Source of the DNA: Rhodococcus koreensis | GTDB lineage: Bacteria; Actinomycetota; Actinomycetes; Mycobacteriales; Mycobacteriaceae | DNA: 64,000 nt | Direction: 5' to 3' | Assembly: GCF_900105905.1 (NCBI RefSeq) | Contig: NZ_FNSV01000005.1 | Location: 2,046,001 to 2,110,000, forward strand | Shown here: piece after piece, positions 1-8,438 of the stretch | Layout: each line of letters begins with the position of its first letter | Position numbering within the stretch: the first letter of the stretch is position 1 | Made by a program: the position numbers and the translations under genes | Notes under the pieces: model-generated | Database searches by the model: none | Seen by the model: the letters and a program-made list of their open reading frames with translations, nothing else | Told to the model about the DNA's origin: nothing

Positions 1-429
1 CAGCCGGGCCCGGAGGGACGTGGCGCCGGCGGCAGCGGACACGAAGTCGAGGTGGTCGTCGCCGTCGACCATGAGGGTGATCCGGTTCAGCAGTTCGGGT
101 TCGGCCGCCAGTTCGGCGAGGGCCCCGCGGTCGGCGGTCGGGTAGCCCATGAGGATGTCCTGTGCGCCGTGCCGGGCGAGCCAGATCGCCTCGCGAAGGG
201 AGTACGCCATGATCCCGCGGAAGCCGCCGGCCGCGGTGAGATTCTCACCGAGCGCGACCTGGAGTACCGCACGGCAGCGGACGGATTTGCTGGCGACCCG
301 GACCGGGGTGCCGGCGGCGCGCCGGACCAGGTCGGCGGCGTTGGCACGCAGTGTGGGCAGGTCGAGCGCGGCCAACGGCGGGTCGATCTCGGTGGTCGAG
401 GCGATGAGACGGTCGAGCGTGGGCGTCAC
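1..429 (-). CDS. Amino acid deaminase/aldolase (alanine-racemase-fold PLP enzyme), 3' end outside window
   Basis: The reading frame is open from a GTG at 429 to the left edge of the window, giving 143 N-terminal codons and no stop. The translation contains a 'PVRVASKSVR' segment, where the lysine should form the PLP aldimine, followed by 'GIMAYSLREA' and 'DILMGYPT'. These are features of the alanine racemase N-terminal domain as found in D-threonine aldolase-like amino acid deaminases. It lies divergent from the TetR gene side and near a sugar-lactone oxidase, a pairing I recall from other actinobacteria. Substrate is unknown. The start is a choice: a GGA lies a few bases upstream of the GTG, but an in-frame TTG further up is possible. 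Confidence 0.75.
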   Translation of the reverse strand, partial: MTPTLDRLIASTTEIDPPLAALDLPTLRANAADLVRRAAGTPVRVASKSVRCRAVLQVALGENLTAAGGFRGIMAYSLREAIWLARHGAQDILMGYPTADRGALAELAAEPELLNRITLMVDGDDHLDFVSAAAGATSLRARL

Positions 430-480
430 AGTTCGTCCAATCGTTGGGCATCGATCTGCGACGCCAGTCAACCATTGAGT

Positions 481-494
481 TGGACGATTGTCCA
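481..494. promoter_or_regulatory. Putative TetR operator (first copy)
   Basis: TGGACGATTGTCCA is an inverted repeat of five bases with a four-base spacer, lying about 50 bp upstream of the deaminase/aldolase start and just beyond the TetR stop. The same arms recur at 1225-1242. The match of two sites flanking one TetR gene suggests that regulator binds both; this is inference. Confidence 0.5.
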
Positions 495-510
495 GATCGC
501 GTGGACCGGA

Positions 511-1155
511 TCAGGCCTGCTCGACCGCCTTGGCCGTGATCACCTGCACCATCTCGTCCAGCGCCGCGATCATCGCCTCGCTGTCCCGGTCGACGAGCCA
601 CCGCAGCACGAGCCCGTCCAGCATGGCCAGCCCGAACCGCGCGATCGACTCGACCGGAGTGCCCCAGCCGACGCCGGCGATCCGGGCGCACTCGGCGAGA
701 AACTCGATCGCCTCCTCGTCCATCGTCCGGTACTGCTGACCGGCAATATCGCCTGCCCGCTCGCTCCCGGACGCCCGGTGCCGCAACGCCTGCGCGGTGA
801 TCTCGTACGTCAGCAACTGACGGTCCGGGGTGGCCTCGATGATCGGCCACATCCCGCTGATCCCGATGTGGAGCAGTTCTCGCAGACCGTCGATCCCGCG
901 CAGGTCCGGCGCGTGCCGCACCTGACCGAACGCCAGCCGCATCGACGCGCTGAGCTGCAGAACCAGGCTCTCGCCCATTGCGGCGAGGAGCTCCTCCTTG
1001 CTCTCGAAGCAGTAGTGCACCACACCGAGAGAGACACCCGCCTCCTCCGCCACGGCACGCACCGTGACCGACGCGACGCCGCGCTGCTCCGCGATGGCCA
1101 GCGCCGACTCGACGAGTTGGGCACGACGTTCATCCGCAGGAAGCCTGTTCAGCAT
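511..1155 (-). CDS. TetR/AcrR family transcriptional regulator
   Basis: This 214-residue protein starts at the ATG at 1155 ('MLNRLPADERRAQLVES'); the longer open frame upstream runs into the divergent oxidase promoter and is not needed. Residues about 10-55 form the TetR helix-turn-helix ('VTVRAVAEEAGVSLGVVHYC', then 'FESKEELL'). The remainder is a helical ligand-binding domain with no clue to its ligand. It is divergent from the lactone oxidase at 1257, with about 100 bp between them. A perfect inverted repeat in that gap and a related one past its own stop are probable operators. It most likely represses the neighbouring oxidase and the deaminase/aldolase. Confidence 0.88.
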   Translation of the reverse strand: MLNRLPADERRAQLVESALAIAEQRGVASVTVRAVAEEAGVSLGVVHYCFESKEELLAAMGESLVLQLSASMRLAFGQVRHAPDLRGIDGLRELLHIGISGMWPIIEATPDRQLLTYEITAQALRHRASGSERAGDIAGQQYRTMDEEAIEFLAECARIAGVGWGTPVESIARFGLAMLDGLVLRWLVDRDSEAMIAALDEMVQVITAKAVEQA

Positions 1156-1224
1156 CCTCTGATCGTAGAACCTGAGGGGGCCTCCCCCGCGACCAACACG
1201 GACGCCCGACCAACCCGGCATTTG

Positions 1225-1242
1225 CCTGGACGAGCGTCCAGG
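1225..1242. promoter_or_regulatory. Putative TetR operator (second copy)
   Basis: CCTGGACGAGCGTCCAGG is a perfect inverted repeat with seven-base arms and a four-base centre. It ends 14 bp before the lactone oxidase ATG and sits in the divergent promoter region of the TetR gene. Its core (TGGACGA..GTCCA) matches the site at 481-494. Confidence 0.6.
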
Positions 1243-1256
1243 TTCATGATGGGCGA

Positions 1257-2573
1257 ATGGCACAGGACACATGGCGCAACTGGGCGGGCACCGAGACGGC
1301 GAACCCGCTGCGCTTCGCGACCCCACGCTCGGTGGCGGACCTCCGCGCACTCGTCTGCGGTGCCGCGCGGCAGGGACAGCGGGTCAAGGCTGTGGGGTCG
1401 GGCCACTCCTTCACCGGGGTCGCCGTCACCGACGGCATCCTCGTCAGCCTCGACGCCCTCACCGGCATCGAATCCGTCACCCTCGACGAACCGGCGGGTG
1501 CCCTCGTCACCGTCCTCGCCGGGACGCGACTGCACGATCTGAGCGAGCAACTCTGGCACCGCGGTCTGGCCATGATCAACCTGGGCGACATCGACGTGCA
1601 GTCCGTCGCGGGTGCGCTGTCCACCGGAACACACGGCACCGGAGCGCGTTTCGGAGGTCTCGCGACCCAGGTCCGCGCCCTGCAGGTGGTGCTGGCGGAC
1701 GGCTCGGTGGCCGACTGCTCCCCCACCGAGAATCCCGAACTGTTCGAGGCGGCACGCCTGGGCCTCGGCGCGGTCGGCATTATCTCGAAGGTCACGATCC
1801 AGTGCGTGCCGAACTACGTGATGCACGCCGTCGAGAAGCCGGAGTCGCTCGATGCCACCCTCGACCGTCTCGACCACGACCGCGCCACGATCGACCATTT
1901 CGAGTTCTACTGGTTCCCGCACACGCGCCGCGTCCTGACGAAGCGCAACACCCGGCTACCCGGCGACACCCCGACGTCTCCTCTCCACCCGGTCCGCGCC
2001 TACGTCGACGACGAACTGCTCTCCAACGTCCTGTTCGAGGGCATCAACAGGGTGGCGAGCCTTGCGCCGTCGACGATTCCGAAGATCAACCGGCTCTCGT
2101 CCCGCATGCTGAGCGCGCGCGAGTTCACGGACCGCAGCTACCGGGTCTTCGCGTCGGAGCGCCGGGTGAAGTTTCGGGAGATGGAGTACGCGGTACCCAC
2201 CGAGGCACTTCCGGACACTCTCGCGGCGATCGACGCGTGGGTGGAGAAGTCCGCTTTCACGGTCGCGTTCCCCGTCGAGGTGCGCTTCGCCGCGGGTGAC
2301 GACGTGTGGCTGTCGACGGCGAACGGGCGGGACACGGCGTACATCGCGGTGCACCAGTATCACCGCCGCGACCACGAACCGTACTTCTCCGCCGTCGAGG
2401 CCATCGCCCGGGAGGCGGACGGGCGGCCGCACTGGGGCAAGATGCACGGCCGCACCGCCGAGGACCTGCGGCCCGTATACCCGAACTTCGACGAGTTCCT
2501 CGCCGTGTGCGACAAGTACGATCCCGAGCGAATGTTCGACAACGCGTACCTCCGGACCGTCCTCGGTCGCTAA
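1257..2573 (+). CDS. D-arabinono-1,4-lactone oxidase-like FAD oxidoreductase
   Basis: This 438-residue protein has the order of the sugar-lactone oxidase family. An N-terminal VAO/PCMH-type FAD domain (residues about 15-180) carries 'VGSGHSFTG', whose His is the usual flavin-attachment position in related oxidases. It is followed by 'GALSTGTHGTG' and a C-terminal ALO domain with 'RPHWGKMHG' near residue 391, a family hallmark. Such enzymes oxidise aldono-1,4-lactones; the mycobacterial relative prefers a dehydrogenase reaction on gulonolactone. Electron acceptor and substrate cannot be read from sequence. A TetR-type operator lies directly before the start, and the amidase-like gene follows after 10 bp, so the two may be co-transcribed. 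Confidence 0.88.
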   Translation: MAQDTWRNWAGTETANPLRFATPRSVADLRALVCGAARQGQRVKAVGSGHSFTGVAVTDGILVSLDALTGIESVTLDEPAGALVTVLAGTRLHDLSEQLWHRGLAMINLGDIDVQSVAGALSTGTHGTGARFGGLATQVRALQVVLADGSVADCSPTENPELFEAARLGLGAVGIISKVTIQCVPNYVMHAVEKPESLDATLDRLDHDRATIDHFEFYWFPHTRRVLTKRNTRLPGDTPTSPLHPVRAYVDDELLSNVLFEGINRVASLAPSTIPKINRLSSRMLSAREFTDRSYRVFASERRVKFREMEYAVPTEALPDTLAAIDAWVEKSAFTVAFPVEVRFAAGDDVWLSTANGRDTAYIAVHQYHRRDHEPYFSAVEAIAREADGRPHWGKMHGRTAEDLRPVYPNFDEFLAVCDKYDPERMFDNAYLRTVLGR

Positions 2574-2583
2574 CGTGGACTAG

Positions 2584-3948
2584 GTGGCCCCCAGTCGATC
2601 TTTCGACCGTCGCAACTTCCTTCGCGTCGCAGGTGCCTCCGGGGCGGCGGCGTTCGGTGCCGCGATACTCGGTGCCTGCGGGGAACGCCTGCACGATCCG
2701 GAGGTTCCGCCGCTGCCCGACGGCCTGTCCGTTCCGAGTGGCGGAGCGGTGTCCGAGTTCACGCCCGTCGACAAGGCGACGTGGCGCGTGCAGGGGGATC
2801 CGCTGGTCGCCCCGACCGGCGACGGACCCCTCGCCGGTATGCGACTGGCCGTGACGGACCTGTATGCCGTTGCGGGACAGCAGATCGGCGCGGGCAGCGG
2901 GCGAAAACTCGCCGAGGCGCCCGTCGAAACCGGTACCGCCGCGGTGGTGGCACGCCTCCTCGGGCAGGGCGCCCGCGTCGTCGGTCTGACGCAGACCGAC
3001 GACCTCGGTTACGGACATTCCGGCGTCAACCAGCAGTTCGGGACGCCGCCCAACCCCCGCGCCGAGGACCGCCTGCCCGGCGGCGCGACGTCGGGGGCCG
3101 CGAGTGCGGTCGCGCAGGGCGCCGCCGACATCGGACTGGGCGTCGACACCACCGGTTCCGTCCGCATCCCCGCGTCGTATCAGGGCCTGTACGGTTTCGC
3201 GCCGTCCCGGGGCGCCGTCTCCACCGACGGACTGTTCCCGCTGTCCCCCACGTTCGACACCCCGGCGTGGGTGTGCAGCGACGTCGACACCCTCGTCGCG
3301 GTGTCCGGCGCCGTTCTCCCCCTCACCGCGGAGACCCCGTTCCGCGGCGCGCTCACCTCGGACGGCATCAACGCCGTCGCCGAGGCGGGGGCGCTCGGCG
3401 CGGTGCGGCGCGCCCTCACCGCGTGGGAGAAGAGTTCCCTTCCGCGGCTGACGTGGACCGACACGGACATCGGGCGGCTGCCCGACTGGTACGACGCCGT
3501 CGTCGACGTGCAGGGCTACGAGGCGTGGCGGCTGCACGGCGAGTGGGTGAGCCAGGCGATGTCGTCGCTCGGCGACGAACCCGGCCGCAATTTCGCCGAC
3601 GCCAGCCGCATCTGGGAAACGACGTACGGGCGGAAGCTGACCATGCTCGCCGAGGCGTCGCAGACGATCACCGCGTATGTGGGTGACCGCCTGCTCCTAC
3701 TGCCCGCCACGTCGTCCGTCGCCCCCGAGCGGGCGAGCGACCCCAGCGGCGGACGGTTCCGGAACACGATGCGCGCCACCGGCATGCTCACGTGCCTCGC
3801 GAGCATCTCGGGGTTACCCAACGCGACCGTGCCGTTGCGCACCGACGACGGGGTTCCCGTGGGCCTGTGCCTGGTCGGGCCGTACGGCCGCGACCGCGAC
3901 GTCCTGGCCGTCGTCGCGAGTCTCGGCGACACGGGGCTGACGGACTGA
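2584..3948 (+). CDS. Amidase-signature family protein, Tat-exported lipoprotein, probably atypical active site
   Basis: A GTG start gives 454 residues. The N-terminus has a twin-arginine motif ('DRRNFLRVAG') and a lipobox ('ILGAC', Cys about residue 33), so export by Tat and lipid anchoring are predicted. The amidase-signature domain is clear: 'GGATSGAASAVA' supplies the cis-Ser loop and 'DTTGSVRIPAS' the nucleophile Ser. The position normally held by the catalytic Lys ('VKD') reads 'LAVTDLYAVAG', with Thr in place of Lys. Without that base normal amide hydrolysis is doubtful, so it may be a binding protein or use another residue. It is 10 bp downstream of the lactone oxidase. Confidence 0.78.
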   Translation: MAPSRSFDRRNFLRVAGASGAAAFGAAILGACGERLHDPEVPPLPDGLSVPSGGAVSEFTPVDKATWRVQGDPLVAPTGDGPLAGMRLAVTDLYAVAGQQIGAGSGRKLAEAPVETGTAAVVARLLGQGARVVGLTQTDDLGYGHSGVNQQFGTPPNPRAEDRLPGGATSGAASAVAQGAADIGLGVDTTGSVRIPASYQGLYGFAPSRGAVSTDGLFPLSPTFDTPAWVCSDVDTLVAVSGAVLPLTAETPFRGALTSDGINAVAEAGALGAVRRALTAWEKSSLPRLTWTDTDIGRLPDWYDAVVDVQGYEAWRLHGEWVSQAMSSLGDEPGRNFADASRIWETTYGRKLTMLAEASQTITAYVGDRLLLLPATSSVAPERASDPSGGRFRNTMRATGMLTCLASISGLPNATVPLRTDDGVPVGLCLVGPYGRDRDVLAVVASLGDTGLTD

Positions 3949-3959
3949 CGACCGGGCCG

Positions 3960-4925
3960 TCAGCCGCGGAGCAGTTGCGCCTTGCGTGCGTCGCTCGCGA
4001 ACGACGCCTTGATCGAGTTGCGGGCCAGGGTGTCCCGCTCGGCGTCGGTGAGGCCGAGCTGGTCCCGCAGTTGCGCGAAGTTGTCGTCGACGTACCCGCC
4101 GAAGTAGGCGGGGTCGTCGGAATTGACGGTGACGAGCAGGCCGGCCTCGAGCATGGTCCGCAGTGGGTGCTCGGACAGCGAGTCGACGACGCACAGCCGC
4201 ACGTTCGACAGCGGGCACACGGTCAGCGGCACTTCCTCGTCCACCAGGCGCGCCACGAGAGCCGGATCCTCGAGCGCCCGCACCCCGTGGTCGATTCGCT
4301 CGGCGCCGAGGAGATCGAGCGCCTGCCAGATGTACTCCGGCGGCCCCTCCTCGCCCGCGTGGGCGACCACGTGCAGCCCCTCCGACCGGGCGCGGGCGAA
4401 GACGTCCTCGAACAGCGACGGCGGGTTGCCCACCTCGGCCGAGTCCAGTCCGAGCCCGACGATCGGCGTCTGCAACCGGATGATCTCGGAGAACACTTCC
4501 TCCGCCTCGTGCACGGGACGGTCGCGCAGGATCGCGGCGATGGCGGCACTGCTGAGACCGAACTCCCGCTCGCTGGTGCTCACCGCGTCCATGATCCCGT
4601 CGAGCACGTCGTGCAGCGGGACACCACGATTGACGTGGGCCTGCGGGTTGAAGAAGAACTCCACGTGCGCGACGCCGCCCGCGGACGCCCGCGCGAAGTA
4701 GGCGCGGGTGAGGTCCGCGAAGTCCTGGGCTGTCCGCAGCACCTGCATGTTGGCGAAGTACAGGTCGAGGAACGACTGCAGATCGGTGAACTGGTACCGC
4801 GAGCGGAGATCGTCGAGGTCCGCGTACGGCAGCTGCACGGAATTCCGTTCGGCCAGCGCGAAGATCAGCTCGGGTTCGAGGGAACCCTCGATGTGCATGT
4901 GCAGCTCGGCGACGGGAGAGCTCAC
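3960..4925 (-). CDS. Adenine/adenosine deaminase, adenine-deaminase-like subgroup
   Basis: This 321-residue metal-dependent deaminase has all ligands of the adenosine deaminase superfamily: 'HMHIEGS' near the N-terminus, 'HAGEEGPPEYIW', 'DHGVRA' and 'NSDDPAYFGGYV'. The HIEG start, 'TVCPLSNVRL' and the GEEGPPEYIW run match what I recall of bacterial adenine deaminases (for example PA0148) better than true adenosine deaminases, where the residues around HAGE that contact ribose differ. I therefore favour adenine to hypoxanthine plus ammonia in purine salvage, though automatic annotation would say adenosine deaminase. It follows the truncated ligase gene by 26 bp on the same strand and is convergent with the amidase gene. 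Confidence 0.85.
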   Translation of the reverse strand: MSSPVAELHMHIEGSLEPELIFALAERNSVQLPYADLDDLRSRYQFTDLQSFLDLYFANMQVLRTAQDFADLTRAYFARASAGGVAHVEFFFNPQAHVNRGVPLHDVLDGIMDAVSTSEREFGLSSAAIAAILRDRPVHEAEEVFSEIIRLQTPIVGLGLDSAEVGNPPSLFEDVFARARSEGLHVVAHAGEEGPPEYIWQALDLLGAERIDHGVRALEDPALVARLVDEEVPLTVCPLSNVRLCVVDSLSEHPLRTMLEAGLLVTVNSDDPAYFGGYVDDNFAQLRDQLGLTDAERDTLARNSIKASFASDARKAQLLRG

Positions 4926-4951
4926 GGGTGGATACCTGCCTTTCGCACCAC

Positions 4952-6148
4952 CTAGGCAGCGGTGTCGCGGTCGACGATACGGACGAAGCCGTCGCCGTCG
5001 ATATTCGCGGTATCGCCGGTGTGAAACCAGCCACCGGTGAACGTCTTCGCGGTGACCTCAGGCCGATTCCAGTAGCCGCGACTGACTCCCGGACCGCGAC
5101 ACAGCAATTCGCCGACACCGCGGCCGGCGTCGGGCCCGAGGAGCGCCACCTCCATCCCGCCGAACGCGACGCCGACGCTGCCCGCGTGCGTCAGAGCGCA
5201 CTCGTCGGGCAACGCCAGCCCGGCCCCGCAGGTCTCGGTCATGCCCCACCCGAGGAAATGTCTGGCCTCGGGAAATGTTTGCCGGAGGAGTTGCGACTGG
5301 TCGAGGGACAGACCCGAGCCGCTGTAGTCGATCCAGCGCACTGCGCGCCGGCCGAAACTCGTCACCCGCGAGCTCTCCACGGCGCGCAGGAGAACTGCGG
5401 GCGCCGCGGTGAGCACGTCGGCTCCGGTGCCTCGCCACGACGCCGCGTCGGTACTCCCCGTCAGCAGGACCGTTCCGCCCACCACCAGCGTCGAGAGCAG
5501 TTCGACGAGCGATCCCACGGTGTGCAGTTCGGGTTCGACGAGGAGATTCCGCAGTCCGTCGGAGCTGAACCCGCGCGCGTGGAGCACGGATTCGATGGTC
5601 GAGAGCACGTTCTCATTGCTCAGCTCCACACCCTTCGGGGACTCCGACGGGCCCGGCGTGTACGACAGCAGCACCAGCTCGTCCGGGCTCGCACCGTCGT
5701 CGATGAACGAGATACCTTCCGGCAGTTCGCCGTCGAGGGTCAGCACCGACTGGCTGTCGGCGAGCACCTGACCGGTCCGCGCGTCGTCGAGCGCCGGGCT
5801 CACCCCGACCGGCACGCCGCCGGCGAGCAGCACCCCGAGGAACGCCTCCACCCAGCGGACCCCCATGGGCTGCCGGACCGCGACGCGGTCGCCGATCTCG
5901 ACACCCTTCGACTTCAGCCCGCCCGCCACCCGGGCCGCGGACGTCCACAGTTGCGAGAACGTGAGTGACCGGCCGCCGTCCTCCTCGACGGCGACCCGGC
6001 CCGCGTAGCGGTGCACGGAGATGTCGAGCAGTTCGGTGAGCGACGGGTTGAGGCCGCCGTACCGGAGCAGGCCGTCACGACCGCGGACCACGCGATCGTC
6101 GCGGAAGAACGGACCCCTACTCGGGTACTCGACGAGGGACGACGACAT
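4952..6148 (-). CDS. AMP-binding acyl-CoA ligase-like protein lacking the C-terminal domain
   Basis: GGAGG sits five bases before the ATG at 6148, giving 398 residues. The N-terminal domain of an acyl-CoA synthetase is recognisable: 'LTFSQLWTSAARVAGGL', 'GWGMTETCG' and 'GGWFHTGDTANIDGDG' near the end. It stops at 'FVRIVDRDTAA', exactly where the hinge and the roughly 110-residue C-terminal subdomain with the catalytic Lys would begin. The phosphate loop is also degenerate ('YTPGPSESPKGVE' instead of YTSGTTGxPKG). There is room for only 26 bp before the next gene, so this looks like a stable truncated form. Full adenylation activity is unlikely. Confidence 0.78.
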   Translation of the reverse strand: MSSSLVEYPSRGPFFRDDRVVRGRDGLLRYGGLNPSLTELLDISVHRYAGRVAVEEDGGRSLTFSQLWTSAARVAGGLKSKGVEIGDRVAVRQPMGVRWVEAFLGVLLAGGVPVGVSPALDDARTGQVLADSQSVLTLDGELPEGISFIDDGASPDELVLLSYTPGPSESPKGVELSNENVLSTIESVLHARGFSSDGLRNLLVEPELHTVGSLVELLSTLVVGGTVLLTGSTDAASWRGTGADVLTAAPAVLLRAVESSRVTSFGRRAVRWIDYSGSGLSLDQSQLLRQTFPEARHFLGWGMTETCGAGLALPDECALTHAGSVGVAFGGMEVALLGPDAGRGVGELLCRGPGVSRGYWNRPEVTAKTFTGGWFHTGDTANIDGDGFVRIVDRDTAA

Positions 6149-6229
6149 CTGCACCTCCGCTGCGCGACCGGGACGTTTGCCACGACTATATGACGCCCGT
6201 CACAGTTGCGGGGAGCGGATCGCCGACGC

Positions 6230-7033
6230 CTACCGCCCGCGGTACGTCGCCTTGCCCGGTCCCACGTCGAGGAAGCTGCGTACCGCACCCCGGAGGTCCT
6301 CGGTCTCGAACAGCGCACCCGACACGTCGGGCGTGATCGAGTCGGCGTGGGCGACTCCACCCGATCGCCACGCGGAGATGATCTGCTTCGTGGCGTCGTG
6401 TGCGCGCGTCGGCCCGTCCGCCAGGCGTGCGGCGAGCGCGCGGGCCTGCGCGTCGACGTCCTCGTGGACGGCGTTGACCACACCCCACGCATGCAGCGTC
6501 GCGGCGTCGTACAGGTCGCCGGTCATCACCAGTTCCCGGGCGCGGCCGGAGCCTGCCCGCTCGGCCAGCCGCTGCGGACCGCCCATCGACGGGGTCAGCC
6601 CCACGACCGTCTCGACCAGTCCGAACTTCGCCTTGGGCGCGGCGAGGATGATGTCGCAGGCGAGGGCGATCTCGAAGGCGGCGGTCAGCGTCAGTCCGTG
6701 CGCCGCGTACACGACGGGGCACGGCAGCGCCTCCAGCGGATGGCAGATCTCGGCGAACAACTCCTGCCACAGGTCCGCGCCCTGCTCCGCGGTGAGCCCG
6801 TCGAACACGTGGACGTCCACCCCCGCCGAGACCACCTTGCCCTCGGCGCGCAGCAGCACCGCCCGGGGCGGATCCTCGGCGAGTGCCGCGACGTCGGCCT
6901 GCACGGCGTCGAACATCGCCTGATCGAAGAGGTTCAGTGGGCCGTGGGCGAACGTCAGGATCGCGATCTCGGCGCCGGCGTCGGTGCGGACACGCTCGAG
7001 TCGGGTGGGATGCGCGGCGGCAGGCTCAGTCAT
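6230..7033 (-). CDS. Enoyl-CoA hydratase/isomerase family protein
   Basis: The 267-residue protein from the ATG at 7033 ('MTEPAAAHPTRLERV') is a crotonase. The oxyanion-hole segments 'KVVSAGVDVHVF' and 'AAHGLTLTAAFEIALACD' are present, and the second region 'FGLVETVVGLTPSMGG' retains the Glu that acts in hydratases. It could hydrate or isomerise an acyl-CoA; the specific substrate is not evident. It reads toward the ligase-like gene on the same strand with about 80 bp between them, so a link to acyl-CoA handling is plausible. Divergent from the FAD oxidase, whose GTG start is 41 bp away. Confidence 0.85.
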   Translation of the reverse strand: MTEPAAAHPTRLERVRTDAGAEIAILTFAHGPLNLFDQAMFDAVQADVAALAEDPPRAVLLRAEGKVVSAGVDVHVFDGLTAEQGADLWQELFAEICHPLEALPCPVVYAAHGLTLTAAFEIALACDIILAAPKAKFGLVETVVGLTPSMGGPQRLAERAGSGRARELVMTGDLYDAATLHAWGVVNAVHEDVDAQARALAARLADGPTRAHDATKQIISAWRSGGVAHADSITPDVSGALFETEDLRGAVRSFLDVGPGKATYRGR

Positions 7034-7073
7034 GCGGCCAGACTGCCACACCTGTTCCGCCTACGATCGGGGT

Positions 7074-8438
7074 GTGGACTCGCTGCGTGCGGCGCTGGCC
7101 GAGGTCGTCGGGGAACGGTTCGTGACCGTGGACGCGGACGTGCTCGCCGCCCGCGCGACCGACCACACGGGGCGCTACAGCGGGCAGGCGAGCGCACTGG
7201 TCCGGCCCGCGGACGCCGCGGAAGTCTCGGCCGTGCTGGGCATCTGCCGCCGGGCCGGTATGAAGGTCACGGTGCAGGGCGGCCGCACCGGACTCGAGGC
7301 GGGCACGGTTCCCGAGCACGACGACGTGCTGCTGTCGACGGAACGGCTGACCGCGGTGGGCGCCGCCGACCGCGAGAATCTGCGCGTCACCGTCGGCGCC
7401 GGGGTCACCCTCGCGGCGGTACGCCGTGTCGCGTCCGACGCCGGACTGTTGTTCGGCGTCGACCTCGCCTCCCGCGACTCCGCGACGATCGGCGGCATGG
7501 TGTCGACCAACGCCGGCGGGCTGCACACCGTGCGGTACGGCCACATGTCCGCGCAGGTGCTGGGCCTGGAAGTCGTGCTCCCCGACGGGGCGATCGTGCG
7601 GCGCAGCATGCGGATGGGCGCCGAGAACTGCGGATACGACCTGCCCGCGCTGTGGGTGGGCAGCGAGGGCACCCTCGGTGTGGTCACGGCCGTCGATCTG
7701 GCGCTGCACCCGGTTCCGGAATTCCGTGTAACCGCCCTCGCCGGGTTCGCGCACCTGTCCGGGCTGATCGACGCGGCGCACGTCGTCCGGCGGCTGGGGG
7801 GCGTCGACGCCGTGGAGATGCTCGACGGCCGCGGGCTCGACCTGGCCTCGGCGCGGCTCGGTTTCGCGGTTCCCACGGGACTGCCGTGGTATCTCCTGGT
7901 GGAACTGGCCGGCCACCGCGACCTCACCGGCGAACTCGCCGACGCGCTGGAACGGTGCGATCCCGACGACGAACCCGCCGTCGGGATCGATCCCGCAGGC
8001 CGCGCCCGGGTGTGGGCGGCGCGCGACGCGTTCGCGGACGTGGTCGGGCTGTTCGGGCCACCGCTGAAATTCGACGCCGCCCTCCCGCTGGACGCACTCG
8101 CCGCGTTCGTCGCCGACGCCGTCGCGCTGGTGGCGAGCCGGGCACCCGACGCGGTCCCGATACTGTTCGGGCACGTCGCCGACGGCAACGTCCACCTCAA
8201 CGTGCTGCGCTGCCCCGACGAGTCCGTGCTGTACCGGCCGGTGACGGAACTGATCCGCGACCACGGCGGCAACATCGCCTCCGAACACGGCGTCGGCGCA
8301 CACAAACGCAACTACCTGGACCTCGCGCTCAGCCGCGAGGACATCGGCGCGATGTGGACGATCAAGCGGGCGTTCGACCCCGACGACTACCTCAACCCCG
8401 CAGTGATGTTTCCCGACTGGCTGCGTCGTCCGCACTGA
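7074..8438 (+). CDS. FAD-linked oxidase, D-2-hydroxyacid/glycolate dehydrogenase type
   Basis: From the GTG at 7074 ('VDSLRAALAEVVGERF') the protein has 454 residues, the usual length for GlcD/D-2-hydroxyglutarate dehydrogenase relatives. The FAD domain shows 'VTVQGGRTGLEAG', 'SRDSATIGGMVSTNAGG' and 'GSEGTLGVVTAV'. The C-terminal substrate domain has 'ILFGHVADGNVHLNV' and 'ASEHGVGAHKRNYL', with metal-binding His residues. Such enzymes oxidise D-lactate, D-2-hydroxyglutarate or similar acids and pass electrons to the respiratory chain or an electron-transfer flavoprotein. An earlier in-frame ATG at 6984 would extend into the divergent crotonase gene and is unlikely. Its 3' end overlaps the convergent MFS gene by 47 bp. 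Confidence 0.87.
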   Translation: MDSLRAALAEVVGERFVTVDADVLAARATDHTGRYSGQASALVRPADAAEVSAVLGICRRAGMKVTVQGGRTGLEAGTVPEHDDVLLSTERLTAVGAADRENLRVTVGAGVTLAAVRRVASDAGLLFGVDLASRDSATIGGMVSTNAGGLHTVRYGHMSAQVLGLEVVLPDGAIVRRSMRMGAENCGYDLPALWVGSEGTLGVVTAVDLALHPVPEFRVTALAGFAHLSGLIDAAHVVRRLGGVDAVEMLDGRGLDLASARLGFAVPTGLPWYLLVELAGHRDLTGELADALERCDPDDEPAVGIDPAGRARVWAARDAFADVVGLFGPPLKFDAALPLDALAAFVADAVALVASRAPDAVPILFGHVADGNVHLNVLRCPDESVLYRPVTELIRDHGGNIASEHGVGAHKRNYLDLALSREDIGAMWTIKRAFDPDDYLNPAVMFPDWLRRPH

